From NCBI GenBank assembly GCA_029880545.1, contig JAOUOD010000006.1:62001-126000 (forward strand): a DNA stretch of 64,000 bases. The letters are read 5' to 3'. Position numbers and translations under genes: made by a program. Of the stretch, positions 28,152-37,395 are shown piece by piece. The notes under the pieces are model-generated. The model ran no database searches and was not told the DNA's origin. It worked only from the letters and a program-made list of their open reading frames with translations. Source of the DNA: Gammaproteobacteria bacterium. GTDB taxonomy: Bacteria; Pseudomonadota; Gammaproteobacteria; Acidiferrobacterales; SZUA-150. The number at the start of each line of letters is the position of its first letter. The first letter of the stretch is position 1.

Positions 28152-29380
28152 TGTATGGACTGACGCATTCCGACTGGCTGATAATTTCTGCGCTGGGCGC
28201 CTTTGTTATTGGAGGCCTGATGGGCATGCTCATCAGCCGCCTGGCACTGCAACACCGCATCACCGAGTTGTCGACCCGTCTTGCGGTCAACGCAGATGCT
28301 GCGGATGCCATGGAAAAAACTTTTGGCAGCCTGGCCACCGAAGCCTTGCGCCAGAGCAACAAGCAATTCCTTCAGCTGGCGGAACAGTCGCTGCACCAAT
28401 TTCATATTCGCGCCCAGGGTGATCTCGGCCAAAAGGAAAAAGCCATTGAGAACCTGCTGAAACCAATACAGGAAGCCCTGAAAAAAACCGAGCAGCAGAT
28501 GCATGACATCGAGAAAGACCGAAAAGAAGCCTACGGCGCCCTAAATAACCATCTGCAAAGCATGGCCAGCACCCAGCAACAATTGCAACTGGAAACCCGC
28601 AACCTGGTACAGGCCCTGAAACGACCGGAAGTACGGGGCCAATGGGGTGAATTGACCTTGCGTCGCCTGGTCGAACTGGCCGGCATGGTTGAGCACTGCG
28701 ACTTTTTTGAGCAGGAGCAGGTCAAAGTCGAAGATGGCGCCTTGCGACCCGACCTGATCGTGCGACTGCCTGGCGGCCGCGAGATCGTAGTGGATGTGAA
28801 AACCCCGCTGGATGCCTACCTGAAAGCCATTGAAGCTGTAGACGACAATGCCCGCGCGGACGCACTGCTGCAACATACCCGTAACGTCAAGGAACGTATC
28901 CGCGAACTGGCAAGCAAGCGCTACTGGAGCCAGTTCTCGCAGGCGCCCGACTTTGTCGTATTGTTTATTCCCGGTGACCAGTTTCTCAGCGCCGCACTCG
29001 ACCTGGATCGGGGCCTGCTGGAATACGCCTTGCAACAAAAAATTATCCTGGCCACCCCTACCAGCCTGGTTGCACTGCTGCGCGCGGTGGCCTACGGCTG
29101 GCGCCAGGAACAGCTTGCCGAAAATGCCGATCAAATCCGCACCACCGGCAGCGAACTTTACCGCCGCCTGGGTACATTTTCAGAACACTTGGGCAAATTA
29201 GGCAAATCCCTGGACGCGGCTGTCGGTGCATTCAACAAAACCGTGGGCTCGTATGACTCCAAGGTATTACCCGGGGCACGCAAACTCACTGAATTAGGCG
29301 TTGAAGAAAGCAAATCCCTTACCACGGTTGATCAAATTGAAAAAACCCCGCGAGAAGTGGAAGACCGCCAATCTTCCTGA
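28151..29380 (+). CDS. rmuC: DNA recombination protein RmuC
   Basis: A 409-residue protein with an N-terminal membrane segment (LIISALGAFVIGGLMGMLIS), a long coiled coil (about residues 50-160), and a PD-(D/E)xK nuclease-like core with PDLIVRLPGGREIVVDVKTPLDAYL. RmuC limits inversion between short inverted repeats in E. coli. The RGQWGELTLRRLVELAGM and VLFIPGDQFLSAAL segments are characteristic. It overlaps the phosphatase gene by one base. A 130-base gap separates it from the response regulator gene. Confidence 0.93.
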   Translation: MYGLTHSDWLIISALGAFVIGGLMGMLISRLALQHRITELSTRLAVNADAADAMEKTFGSLATEALRQSNKQFLQLAEQSLHQFHIRAQGDLGQKEKAIENLLKPIQEALKKTEQQMHDIEKDRKEAYGALNNHLQSMASTQQQLQLETRNLVQALKRPEVRGQWGELTLRRLVELAGMVEHCDFFEQEQVKVEDGALRPDLIVRLPGGREIVVDVKTPLDAYLKAIEAVDDNARADALLQHTRNVKERIRELASKRYWSQFSQAPDFVVLFIPGDQFLSAALDLDRGLLEYALQQKIILATPTSLVALLRAVAYGWRQEQLAENADQIRTTGSELYRRLGTFSEHLGKLGKSLDAAVGAFNKTVGSYDSKVLPGARKLTELGVEESKSLTTVDQIEKTPREVEDRQSS

Positions 29381-29510
29381 AATGCGTCTACACTAGAGGG
29401 ACAGGCAAGGGGCAGGTCAATCCAGTACCATAACTTGCTCCAGGCCATAGCCCGGACAAGGAACCAGAACCAGAGCGTACCTAGTATCGGGCACGCGCCC
29501 GAACGAGACT

Positions 29511-30494
29511 ATGAACACGAACAACTCAACAGGCAGCAGCAATGATCGCCCCTATGTTCTCGTCGCCGAGGACTCGCCCACCACGCGCGTGGTCATTGAG
29601 CGCCATCTCAAGCAGTATTTCGACCTGATCACCGCGGCAGACGGGCAGGAAGCGTGGGATTTGATCCGTAGCGACAACAACATTGAGCTGGTTATCACCG
29701 ATATCAATATGCCGAGAATGACAGGTATCGAATTATTACAGCTCATTCGGTCAGCCGACGATGACCGCATTTCTTCCATGCCGGTATTCATCATGACCAG
29801 CGCCGATGACGACGAAGCCGACAAGCACCAGGCATTGGACCTGGGTGCCAACGATTTTATTACCAAGCCGATCAACCCTATTGTTCTGCGTGCGCGAGTC
29901 AATGTGCACCATCGCCTGGCCAGGGCCACCAGGGAGCTGCAACAAACTGAATCCGGGGGCAAACCTGATCACCAGGGCCACTTTATCCAGGATGCCGACA
30001 AGTTCAGGGAAACCGCCAATCACGAAGTTGAAACGGCGGGCAAGGACAATACCAACCTGTCACTGCTGCTTGTCCAGATTGATTTGTACGACGAGCTGCG
30101 CGATGCCTACTCTGCCGGCGAACTTGGTTCCATTGAGACCAATGTTGGCGCACAACTTGCCCGCATCCTTCGCGGCATCGACACGGGCGCCAAAACAGGC
30201 GACGGTCAATTCACCGTATTACTTCCCGGTACGCGTCGACTGGGCGCGGCCGTGGTTGCTGAACGCATTCGAAAAAATATCGAGGCACTGGATATTGACC
30301 TTGACGGAAAGTCGGCATCGGTGACGATCAGTGTGGGGCTGGCATGCATTTCAACAGAAGATGCAGAAAACTATGATGCACTGATATCCATTTGTGACAA
30401 ACGTGTTCAATTGGCCCAGGAGCTTGGATACAACCGAATCTGTGTTGACGATGAAGGTCGAACCAACTTTTCACGGCCTGGCAGTCATTCCTGA
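29511..30494 (+). CDS. Response regulator with CheY-like receiver and degenerate GGDEF domain
   Basis: A 327-residue two-domain protein. Residues 14-135 form a receiver with intact phosphorylation residues: acidic Asp21, phospho-acceptor Asp64 (VITDINMP), Thr96 and Lys119 (FITKPI). Residues about 183-310 have the GGDEF fold (LLLVQIDLYDELRDAY, ARILRGIDTGAKTGDGQFTVLLPGTRRLG, SVTISVGLACI), but the signature is GDGQF at 230-234 instead of GGDEF. The key Asp/Glu pair is lost, so cyclic-di-GMP synthesis is unlikely. It may be a phosphorylation-controlled binding or scaffold protein. Its stop overlaps hpnC by one base (TGATG), linking it to the squalene genes. No histidine kinase is adjacent. Confidence 0.85.
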   Translation: MNTNNSTGSSNDRPYVLVAEDSPTTRVVIERHLKQYFDLITAADGQEAWDLIRSDNNIELVITDINMPRMTGIELLQLIRSADDDRISSMPVFIMTSADDDEADKHQALDLGANDFITKPINPIVLRARVNVHHRLARATRELQQTESGGKPDHQGHFIQDADKFRETANHEVETAGKDNTNLSLLLVQIDLYDELRDAYSAGELGSIETNVGAQLARILRGIDTGAKTGDGQFTVLLPGTRRLGAAVVAERIRKNIEALDIDLDGKSASVTISVGLACISTEDAENYDALISICDKRVQLAQELGYNRICVDDEGRTNFSRPGSHS

Positions 30495-31354
30495 TGACCA
30501 TCACCGCTGCTGACAATCACGCCCGGTATCAACACCAGGCAGACAGTCATTATGAAAACTTTCCGGTCGCATCCTGGCTGCTGCCCCCTGCACTGCGTCA
30601 CCCGGTTTCAGTTATTTATGCCTTTGCCCGCAACGCAGATGACTTCGCCGACGAAGGTGATATGGGTCGGGAAGAAAGACTGGCGAAACTGGATGATTAC
30701 CGGAACAGGCTGTACCGGATTCAGCGCAATGAACCGGTTAATGACCCGCTGTTTCCGGAACTCAAAAAGGTCATTGATGCTTACGACCTGCCTTACCAGG
30801 CATTCCATGACCTGCTATCAGCTTTTTCCCAGGATGTTGATACCAGTCGATACCCGAGCCGGGAAACGCTGCTCGATTACTGCAGTCGTTCAGCCAATCC
30901 AGTCGGTTTGCTGTTACTGCACCTGGTCAAGCGCATCGATCCACAAGCTGTTCAGGAATCCAATGCCATTTGTTCGGCCCTCCAGATAATCAACTTCCTC
31001 CAGGATATTTCCGTTGATTATGAGAAAGGCAGGATTTATTTGCCATTAAATGAGCTTGAACAGTTTGGTATCGCCGAACATCACATTGCCGGACGGATAT
31101 TTGATGACAACTGGCGGCGCTTCATCAGCTTCCAGCTGGACCAGGTGGAACAGCTTATGCGGTCCGGCGCGCTCCTGCCTTGCCGCTTGCCCGGTCGCAT
31201 GAAATACGAGATCCGGGCCACTGTTGTCAGCGGCTTGCAGGTCATAAAACTGTTGCGCAAACGAAACCGGGCCGGGTTTACCAACCAGCCGCGACTTCGA
31301 CTGCCAGACTGGGTTATGATCGCATTCAAGACGATTTTCTATCCCTGCAAATGA
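30494..31354 (+). CDS. hpnC: Squalene synthase subunit HpnC (hydroxysqualene synthase)
   Basis: A 286-residue all-alpha prenyl synthase of the phytoene/squalene synthase family. Aspartate motifs are ARNADDFADEGD near residue 45 and NFLQDISVDYEKGRIYLP near 160. The N-terminus ADSHYENFPVASWLLPPALRHPVSVIYAFARNADD is typical of HpnC. In the HpnCDE route HpnD makes presqualene diphosphate, HpnC converts it to hydroxysqualene, and HpnE reduces that to squalene. The gene overlaps the receiver gene by one base and hpnD by four. All three hpn genes are tightly coupled. Confidence 0.93.
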   Translation: MTITAADNHARYQHQADSHYENFPVASWLLPPALRHPVSVIYAFARNADDFADEGDMGREERLAKLDDYRNRLYRIQRNEPVNDPLFPELKKVIDAYDLPYQAFHDLLSAFSQDVDTSRYPSRETLLDYCSRSANPVGLLLLHLVKRIDPQAVQESNAICSALQIINFLQDISVDYEKGRIYLPLNELEQFGIAEHHIAGRIFDDNWRRFISFQLDQVEQLMRSGALLPCRLPGRMKYEIRATVVSGLQVIKLLRKRNRAGFTNQPRLRLPDWVMIAFKTIFYPCK

Positions 31355-32202
31355 CACCCGACGAATATTGCCAGCAAAAAGCCGGATCCAGCGGCTCAAG
31401 CTTTTACTACAGCTTCCTGTTTCTGCCGCCAGTCCAGCGGCAGGCAATGACAGCCCTATACGCATTCTGCCGTGAAGTGGACGACGTTGTTGATGATTGC
31501 ACTGATACCAACGTAGCACGCGCTACATTGAACTGGTGGCGAGCCGAGGTGGAAAACACGTTCAATGGCAAGCCGCAACACCCCGTGACCCGGGCCCTGG
31601 CAACATCGCTTGAACATTTTGATCTGCAGGATACCTACTTTCACGAACTGATTGCCGGCATGGAAATGGACCTCACCCGGCACCGTTACAGCAACTTCGA
31701 CGAACTGAAACTGTACTGCTACCGTGCCGCATCTGTTGTCGGCTTGCTATCTGCACGAATATTCGGTTACGAGAACAACAAGACCGAAGAATATGCTGTC
31801 GAACTGGGTATTGCTTTTCAGTTGACCAATATCATTCGCGATGTTGGTGAAGACGCGCGCCGGCAAAGAATCTATCTACCGGGCGATGAACTTTCCCGGT
31901 TTAATGTATCAGAACATGAACTGATTGAACTGGCACCTGGCCCGGGATTTGACTCATTGATGCAGTTCCAGGCCCAACGTGCAAGGCAATATTACAGCAA
32001 TGCTTTCCGGTTGCTGCCTGGTTCTGATCGTTGTCGCCAACGCCCCGGGCTGGTAATGGCCGCTATCTATTCGCGCTTGCTGGACAAGCTCGAACAAAAC
32101 CGGTTTCCGGTTTTGCAAAAACGTCTTGGCCTTGCGCCAATCAACAAGCTTTGGATTGCGTGGCGCACATCGGTCCAGGAAAAACGCGGGTGCCGTGAAT
32201 AA
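31351..32202 (+). CDS. hpnD: Presqualene diphosphate synthase HpnD
   Basis: A 283-residue enzyme with start ATG 31351 (MTPDEYCQQKAGSSGSSFYYSF), inside a 4-base overlap with the hpnC stop. An in-frame opening to 31180 only reads through hpnC. Motifs: ALYAFCREVDDVVDDCTD (first Asp-rich motif) and AFQLTNIIRDVGEDARRQRIYLP (second). It condenses two farnesyl diphosphates to presqualene diphosphate. A one-base overlap (TAATG) joins it to hpnE. Confidence 0.95.
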   Translation: MTPDEYCQQKAGSSGSSFYYSFLFLPPVQRQAMTALYAFCREVDDVVDDCTDTNVARATLNWWRAEVENTFNGKPQHPVTRALATSLEHFDLQDTYFHELIAGMEMDLTRHRYSNFDELKLYCYRAASVVGLLSARIFGYENNKTEEYAVELGIAFQLTNIIRDVGEDARRQRIYLPGDELSRFNVSEHELIELAPGPGFDSLMQFQAQRARQYYSNAFRLLPGSDRCRQRPGLVMAAIYSRLLDKLEQNRFPVLQKRLGLAPINKLWIAWRTSVQEKRGCRE

Positions 32203-33524
32203 TGAACGTGATTGTCATTGGTGCCGGCTGGGCCGGACTGGCTGCCGCTGTCGAACTGGTCAGGCACGGTCACTCGGTTACCGTACTTGAATCCGCAAGA
32301 CAACCTGGTGGCCGCGCCCGTGCCGTAGCTTTTAACGGTATGCATATCGACAACGGTCAACATATTCTCATCGGTGCCTACCGGTCCGTACTGGAACTGA
32401 TCCAGCTGTTCGGCATTGAAGAGTCCCGGGTATTCAAACGAATCGCGTTAACCCTGAAACTGACAAGACAACCCGCCGGCAACAGGACCATTTCGCTCAA
32501 AGCCTGGCCATTACCAGCACCACTGCACCTGTTGCTCGGACTGCTGACCATGAAAGGTGCGCCGTGGAAACACAGGCTGGTGATCATCAAGGCAATGATT
32601 TCAATGCGTGGATCCGGCTTCAAGGTTGAACAAGACTTGCCACTGCTGGATTACCTGGTGCAACTCGGACAACCGCAACAGGTTATAGAGTACCTGTGGC
32701 AACCCCTGTGCATTTCAATTATGAATACACCGATTGATCAGGCTTCAACACAAATGTTTCTCAGGGTAATCAGGGATTCCTTCTTCGCGGACAAGGCCGA
32801 TTCGGAAATGCTGCTGCCGGTTACCGATCTCGGGCAATGCCTGCCACAACCGGCAATGGACTATATAGAAATCAATGGCGGCACAGTGCGTCTTGGCAGT
32901 CGCATAGTCTCCATTGCAACAGACGACAATCATGTGACCGGTGTTTGTGATACAAACAACTCCACACTGCAGGCAGATCACGTGGTGATTGCGACCGGCA
33001 ACGAAGCTGCGCAACAGCTACTTCGCCCAATCCTGGCTGCCGAGCCTATCTGCAGCGGGCTCGAAAGACTGGGCGCATTGCCAATCACTACTGTATTCAT
33101 CAAGTACCCTGCCGGAACCCGTCTGCCCAACGACTTTATCGGCACGCTTAACATGCATAGCCAGTGGTTTTTCGATCGAGGCCGACTAACCGACAATGAC
33201 GGCTTGATCGCTGTAGTCATCAGCGGACCCGGGCAGCACATACGCATGACCAATGATGAACTGGGCAAAGTTATCGCGGGAGAGTTGTCAGCCTGTTTCA
33301 GGCACCTGCCTGACGTCGAAGCCATCAAGATAATTCGCGAAAAACGCGCTACCATTCACGCGCGCCCCGGAGTCGATCAATACCGGCCAGACAATTCCAC
33401 CAAGATTGACGGTTTATGGCTTGCCGGAGACTACACCAATACCGGCTATCCAAGCACGCTCGAAGGCGCTGTTCGCAGCGGCCTGCGCTGCGCCAGACTG
33501 ATTATGGAATCATCACAGGCATGA
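32202..33524 (+). CDS. hpnE: Hydroxysqualene dehydroxylase HpnE (FAD-dependent)
   Basis: A 440-residue amine-oxidase-like flavoprotein with the FAD dinucleotide motif VIGAGWAGLAAAVELVRHGHSVTVLES (residues 5-31), then QPGGRARAVAFNGMHIDNGQHILIGAY. The C-terminal FAD segment is GLWLAGDYTNTGYPSTLEGAVRSG. It makes squalene from hydroxysqualene. The next gene (yciK-like) starts in a 4-base overlap with its stop. No squalene-hopene cyclase, hopanoid-modifying gene or phytoene desaturase partner is visible nearby. Confidence 0.93.
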   Translation: MNVIVIGAGWAGLAAAVELVRHGHSVTVLESARQPGGRARAVAFNGMHIDNGQHILIGAYRSVLELIQLFGIEESRVFKRIALTLKLTRQPAGNRTISLKAWPLPAPLHLLLGLLTMKGAPWKHRLVIIKAMISMRGSGFKVEQDLPLLDYLVQLGQPQQVIEYLWQPLCISIMNTPIDQASTQMFLRVIRDSFFADKADSEMLLPVTDLGQCLPQPAMDYIEINGGTVRLGSRIVSIATDDNHVTGVCDTNNSTLQADHVVIATGNEAAQQLLRPILAAEPICSGLERLGALPITTVFIKYPAGTRLPNDFIGTLNMHSQWFFDRGRLTDNDGLIAVVISGPGQHIRMTNDELGKVIAGELSACFRHLPDVEAIKIIREKRATIHARPGVDQYRPDNSTKIDGLWLAGDYTNTGYPSTLEGAVRSGLRCARLIMESSQA

Positions 33525-34270
33525 AAAACTATTCGCCTGCAAAAGACATCCTGAAGAATCGGGTTATTCTTGTGACTGGCGCCGGTTCCGGCATTGGTAA
33601 GGCAGCGGCGCTGAAATTTGCCGAATACGGCGCAACAGTTGTGCTGCTGGACAAGGCTGAAGCCAAGATTGAGTCGGTATATGACCAGATCGAATCTTCA
33701 GGCCAGGCCAGGCCCGCATTGTTCCCGATGGACCTGGCGACCGCCACGCCCGATGCCTATACCGGCCTCGCGGCCGCGTTGTCGCAGGAATTCGGCAAGC
33801 TGGACGGATTACTGAACAACGCCGGCATACTGGGCTCCATTACGCCGCTGAATCTTTACGATGACCAGCTTTGGGACAAGGTGATGAACGTTAACCTGCA
33901 TGCCCCCTACCGCTTGACCCGCGCATGCCTTGGCTTGATGGCACAATCTCCAGACGCATCCATAGTCTTTACCACCGCCGATGTCGCGAGGCACGGGCGT
34001 GCTTACTGGGGCGCCTATGCTGTTGCTGCAGCCGGTGTCGAAGCAATGACACAGGTATGGGCAGAAGAACTTGATGGAGATAACCGGGTTCGTGTCAACG
34101 CCATTAATCCCGGTGCTGTCTATACTGATATGCGCGCCAAGGCCTACCCGGGCGAAAACCCCAAAACCCTGGTCAAGCCGGCGGACATAATGCCCGCCTA
34201 CCTGTACCTGATGTCCGCTGACAGTCGGGCAGTCAGCGGACGTGTTATCAATGCTCAGGATGATTTCTGA
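33521..34270 (+). CDS. yciK: YciK-family SDR protein with altered active site
   Basis: A 249-residue protein of the YciK group of short-chain dehydrogenases. It keeps the cofactor motif VTGAGSGIGKAAALKF (18-33), LLNNAG (97-102), and YciK-specific segments HGRAYWGAYA and KPADIMPAYLYLMSADSRAVSG. The active site is broken: Tyr166 is present, but the Lys of Tyr-x3-Lys is Ala170, and the usual Ser about 13 residues before the Tyr is Ala153 (FTTADV where YciK of E. coli has FTSSSV). Normal SDR chemistry is therefore unlikely. The start at 33521 overlaps hpnE by 4 bases. Its 3' end overlaps the converging RND gene by 16 bases. Confidence 0.88.
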   Translation: MKNYSPAKDILKNRVILVTGAGSGIGKAAALKFAEYGATVVLLDKAEAKIESVYDQIESSGQARPALFPMDLATATPDAYTGLAAALSQEFGKLDGLLNNAGILGSITPLNLYDDQLWDKVMNVNLHAPYRLTRACLGLMAQSPDASIVFTTADVARHGRAYWGAYAVAAAGVEAMTQVWAEELDGDNRVRVNAINPGAVYTDMRAKAYPGENPKTLVKPADIMPAYLYLMSADSRAVSGRVINAQDDF

Positions 34271-37200
34271 TCCGTAGCAATACCTGTATCGGCCTTGCGC
34301 CCCGAACGGCCCCGGAAAAATATAATGACATCACTGGCCACCATCAGCATGGCCGGTAGAACAATCAGTGTAATCAATGTGGCAAATACCAGGCCCCACG
34401 ACAAGGCCAGCGCCATACCGGCCACAAACGGATCCATGCCGCCCCATCCATAGGCCGTGGGTAACAACCCGACAACGGTCGTTGTTGCCGTCAGAACAAC
34501 AGCACGAAGGCGTCGCCGGCCGGCTGCCATGATGGAGTCATACAGGCTCATGCCTTCGTTGCGAGCGCGTTGCACGAACACCAGCAACACCAGCGCACTG
34601 TTTACCACCACACCGGACAGCGCCACCATACCCATTAATGACATGAACGACAGCGGCGAGGGACGACCGAGACTGTCATGAATAAAGAAGCTGATAATGA
34701 TCCCCACCATACCGAATGGAATGGCCGACATTACCACAAGCGGGTAACTCAACCGGTTGAACTGGATCGCCAGCAGGAAAAACACGCCGAGCATGGCAAA
34801 GGCGAATGACCTGACCAGGCTCATTACTGACTCCTGGTTCTGTTCATTTTCACCGCCGTAGCTGACATTCACATCGGTTTTCAGATCGCCGAGCCACTCG
34901 GCTTCCGTTGTGGCGATACGGTTGTTCAGCGCGACACTGGTAATCACACCAACATCGACATTGGCGGAAACACTGACAATATTGATTCCTTCGCTATGCC
35001 GGACAGCGGTAAAACCGGAATGCTCGACAAGCTTCGCGATGCGATGCAGCGGAACCAGTCCGCCACGGCGAGTAGGAATCAGTAACTGTCGGAGCACCTC
35101 GATGCCCTTGGTACCGGCGTCAGGATAGCGGATAGTGATATCGATTTCCTCGGTGCCGCGCCGGGTAGTTTCAACCCGCAGACCCCCGACAGCGGCTCGC
35201 ACGTGGGCTGCTGCAGTAGCCAGGTCGACACCTGCATAAGTTGCCAGCGAACGATCGACAACAACGTGTATCTCCGGGTCGCCCTTGTCGAGGTCGCTCT
35301 CGACGGACGTTACACCATCAATCTTCTCAAGATACGCCAACAACCGGTGGGCCGCCATTTCTGCCTTGGCACCATGCGTACTGGATAACTTGGCTTCCAG
35401 TGCGCGCCCGGTTGGCGGGCCATGCTTGAGTTCCTCGAAGGCGACTTGCAGCTTCGGGAACATGGGAACAATTTCAGCTGAAATACGGCGAACATCGTCT
35501 ACAACTTCATGATCCGGTCTTAGCGAGGCTGGCGTATAAATCACCTGGATCTGGCCAAAACGACTACCGCGCTGGGTCAAGGGATCGCCTCCATCCTTGG
35601 CAATCTGGCCAACACCGATTAGTGTTGCTTCCAGGTGCTTGGGATCAATTCTGTTTCGAATTTCGCGATCAACCACCCGCATACGTTCCCGCATCTGGTC
35701 AATATTGGTGCCTGCCGGGGCAACAATACGAACGTTAAACTGGTCCGCACCGAATGGCGGGAATAACTGGAACTGCATAAAGGCAACGGCCAGCCCAAAC
35801 GAGCCAAAGAACACCACCGTGGCAATGCCGATGGTTTTCCATCGGTGTGACAACACCCAGGCCAATACCCCTGCGTACCAGTCTTCCAGCCTGACGATCC
35901 AGCGACGCTCCTGGGGCTGATCCTTGGATCTGGCCAGCAGCGCCACGTGGCTGGGCAATATCAGGAACGATTCAAGCCAGGAAAAAACCAGCAAGATAAT
36001 AACCACGAGCGGGATGCCGTAGATAAACTTGCCAATCATTCCGGACATAAACATCAGTGGAACAAATGCGACAACCGTAGTCATGACCGTTGTCGTCACC
36101 GGGCCCATCAACTCGTAGGCACCGATAACGGCGGCCTGTTTCGGTGGCATGCCGCGCTCCATGTGCCAGGTAATGTTCTCACCAATAATTATTGCATCAT
36201 CCACCAGCATGCCAAGAACCATGATGAAGCCGAACATCGTAATCATGTTGAGCGTAATGTCTGCCATGTAAAGGGTATACAGACCGGTCAAGAACACAAT
36301 CGGCAATCCCCATGTCGTTGACATGGATACGGAAGGCCGGAGAAACACGATCAACGTCAGGAACACAAACACGATGCCAACCATGCCATTGTTGGTCAGC
36401 ACGTTGAGACGCAGCTTGGCAATCTGTGACATATCACGGAAAACATTCACCTTGATATTGTCGCCGTATCGGGCTGGAACAGTTTCAAGATATTTTCTGA
36501 CTTCCCTGACTGTATCGATTATGTCGCCATCAGCCTTTTTGAGTATGAACAGGCTCAGCGCGGAAGAACCGCCAACGTCGTAATGCCTCCTGGCCTTCTC
36601 CAGGGTCTCCGTCACCTCGGCAACATCTTTCAGGCGTAGTCCGCCACCGGACTCATTGGCACGCAATACCAGGTCACCGGCATCAACAGCATTCTTCATT
36701 TCACCGACAATGCGGACAGCCTTTTGGCCATCAGCAGTATCGAGGTCACCGCCTGGTGAATTAATATTCCATCCGGACAATACGCTGGTGATTTCGCCGA
36801 TGGAAATACGATGGCGCGCCATCTTTTGCGGGTCTACGACAACGCGAATCTCGGCTTTGCGATCCCCCTGGACCACAACACGCGCAACGCCCTCCACCTC
36901 CAGAAGATCATCAGACATCCGGTCACCGAGTCGTTTCAACTCAAGTTCTGACATCGACGATGACACGGCAAAATGCAGTATTGGAAACACAGAACCATCT
37001 ATCTCGGTAACAGACGGATCAAACGGCAGATCTGCCGGCAACACGGCACGATCAACCGCCAGTTGCACATCAGAAACTATCCGGTCGCGATTATTCGCAC
37101 CCGGGTCCAGCTCCAGAACGATTCGCGCCGAACCCGGGAACGAAACAGAGGTCATCTTGTCGATACCATTGATCGACTTGATTTCCTGCTCGATTGGCGT

Positions 37201-37395
37201 GACTACCAGTCGCTCCATTTCCCTGGGTGTTGCACCAGGATACGCGGCTTCAACCTGGATCATATCGAGATTGACATTGGGAAAGGCTTCGCGCTTGATG
37301 TCGATGGCGGCCCAGCCACCCAGAATCAGCAGCATCGCCGATACAAGGTTGATCAACAGGCTGCGATCCACCAGAAACCCGATAATTGCCCGCAT
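34255..37395 (-). CDS. RND-family efflux transporter, inner-membrane permease
   Basis: A 1046-residue AcrB/MdtB-type proton-driven pump. It has the N-terminal membrane helix, large periplasmic porter loops and two blocks of membrane segments. The proton-relay motif [21 protein letters not shown] keeps the conserved Asp pair in the fourth helix, and [14 protein letters not shown] and [20 protein letters not shown] mark the second half. Its start overlaps the outer-membrane factor gene by one base (TAATG). The gene order is tetR, outer-membrane factor, pump, with no membrane fusion protein. Substrate is unknown. The 3' end overlaps yciK by 16 bases on the other strand. Confidence 0.92.
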   Translation of the reverse strand: MRAIIGFLVDRSLLINLVSAMLLILGGWAAIDIKREAFPNVNLDMIQVEAAYPGATPREMERLVVTPIEQEIKSINGIDKMTSVSFPGSARIVLELDPGANNRDRIVSDVQLAVDRAVLPADLPFDPSVTEIDGSVFPILHFAVSSSMSELELKRLGDRMSDDLLEVEGVARVVVQGDRKAEIRVVVDPQKMARHRISIGEITSVLSGWNINSPGGDLDTADGQKAVRIVGEMKNAVDAGDLVLRANESGGGLRLKDVAEVTETLEKARRHYDVGGSSALSLFILKKADGDIIDTVREVRKYLETVPARYGDNIKVNVFRDMSQIAKLRLNVLTNNGMVGIVFVFLTLIVFLRPSVSMSTTWGLPIVFLTGLYTLYMADITLNMITMFGFIMVLGMLVDDAIIIGENITWHMERGMPPKQAAVIGAYELMGPVTTTVMTTVVAFVPLMFMSGMIGKFIYGIPLVVIILLVFSWLESFLILPSHVALLARSKDQPQERRWIVRLEDWYAGVLAWVLSHRWKTIGIATVVFFGSFGLAVAFMQFQLFPPFGADQFNVRIVAPAGTNIDQMRERMRVVDREIRNRIDPKHLEATLIGVGQIAKDGGDPLTQRGSRFGQIQVIYTPASLRPDHEVVDDVRRISAEIVPMFPKLQVAFEELKHGPPTGRALEAKLSSTHGAKAEMAAHRLLAYLEKIDGVTSVESDLDKGDPEIHVVVDRSLATYAGVDLATAAAHVRAAVGGLRVETTRRGTEEIDITIRYPDAGTKGIEVLRQLLIPTRRGGLVPLHRIAKLVEHSGFTAVRHSEGINIVSVSANVDVGVITSVALNNRIATTEAEWLGDLKTDVNVSYGGENEQNQESVMSLVRSFAFAMLGVFFLLAIQFNRLSYPLVVMSAIPFGMVGIIISFFIHDSLGRPSPLSFMSLMGMVALSGVVVNSALVLLVFVQRARNEGMSLYDSIMAAGRRRLRAVVLTATTTVVGLLPTAYGWGGMDPFVAGMALALSWGLVFATLITLIVLPAMLMVASDVIIFFRGRSGRKADTGIATDQKSS

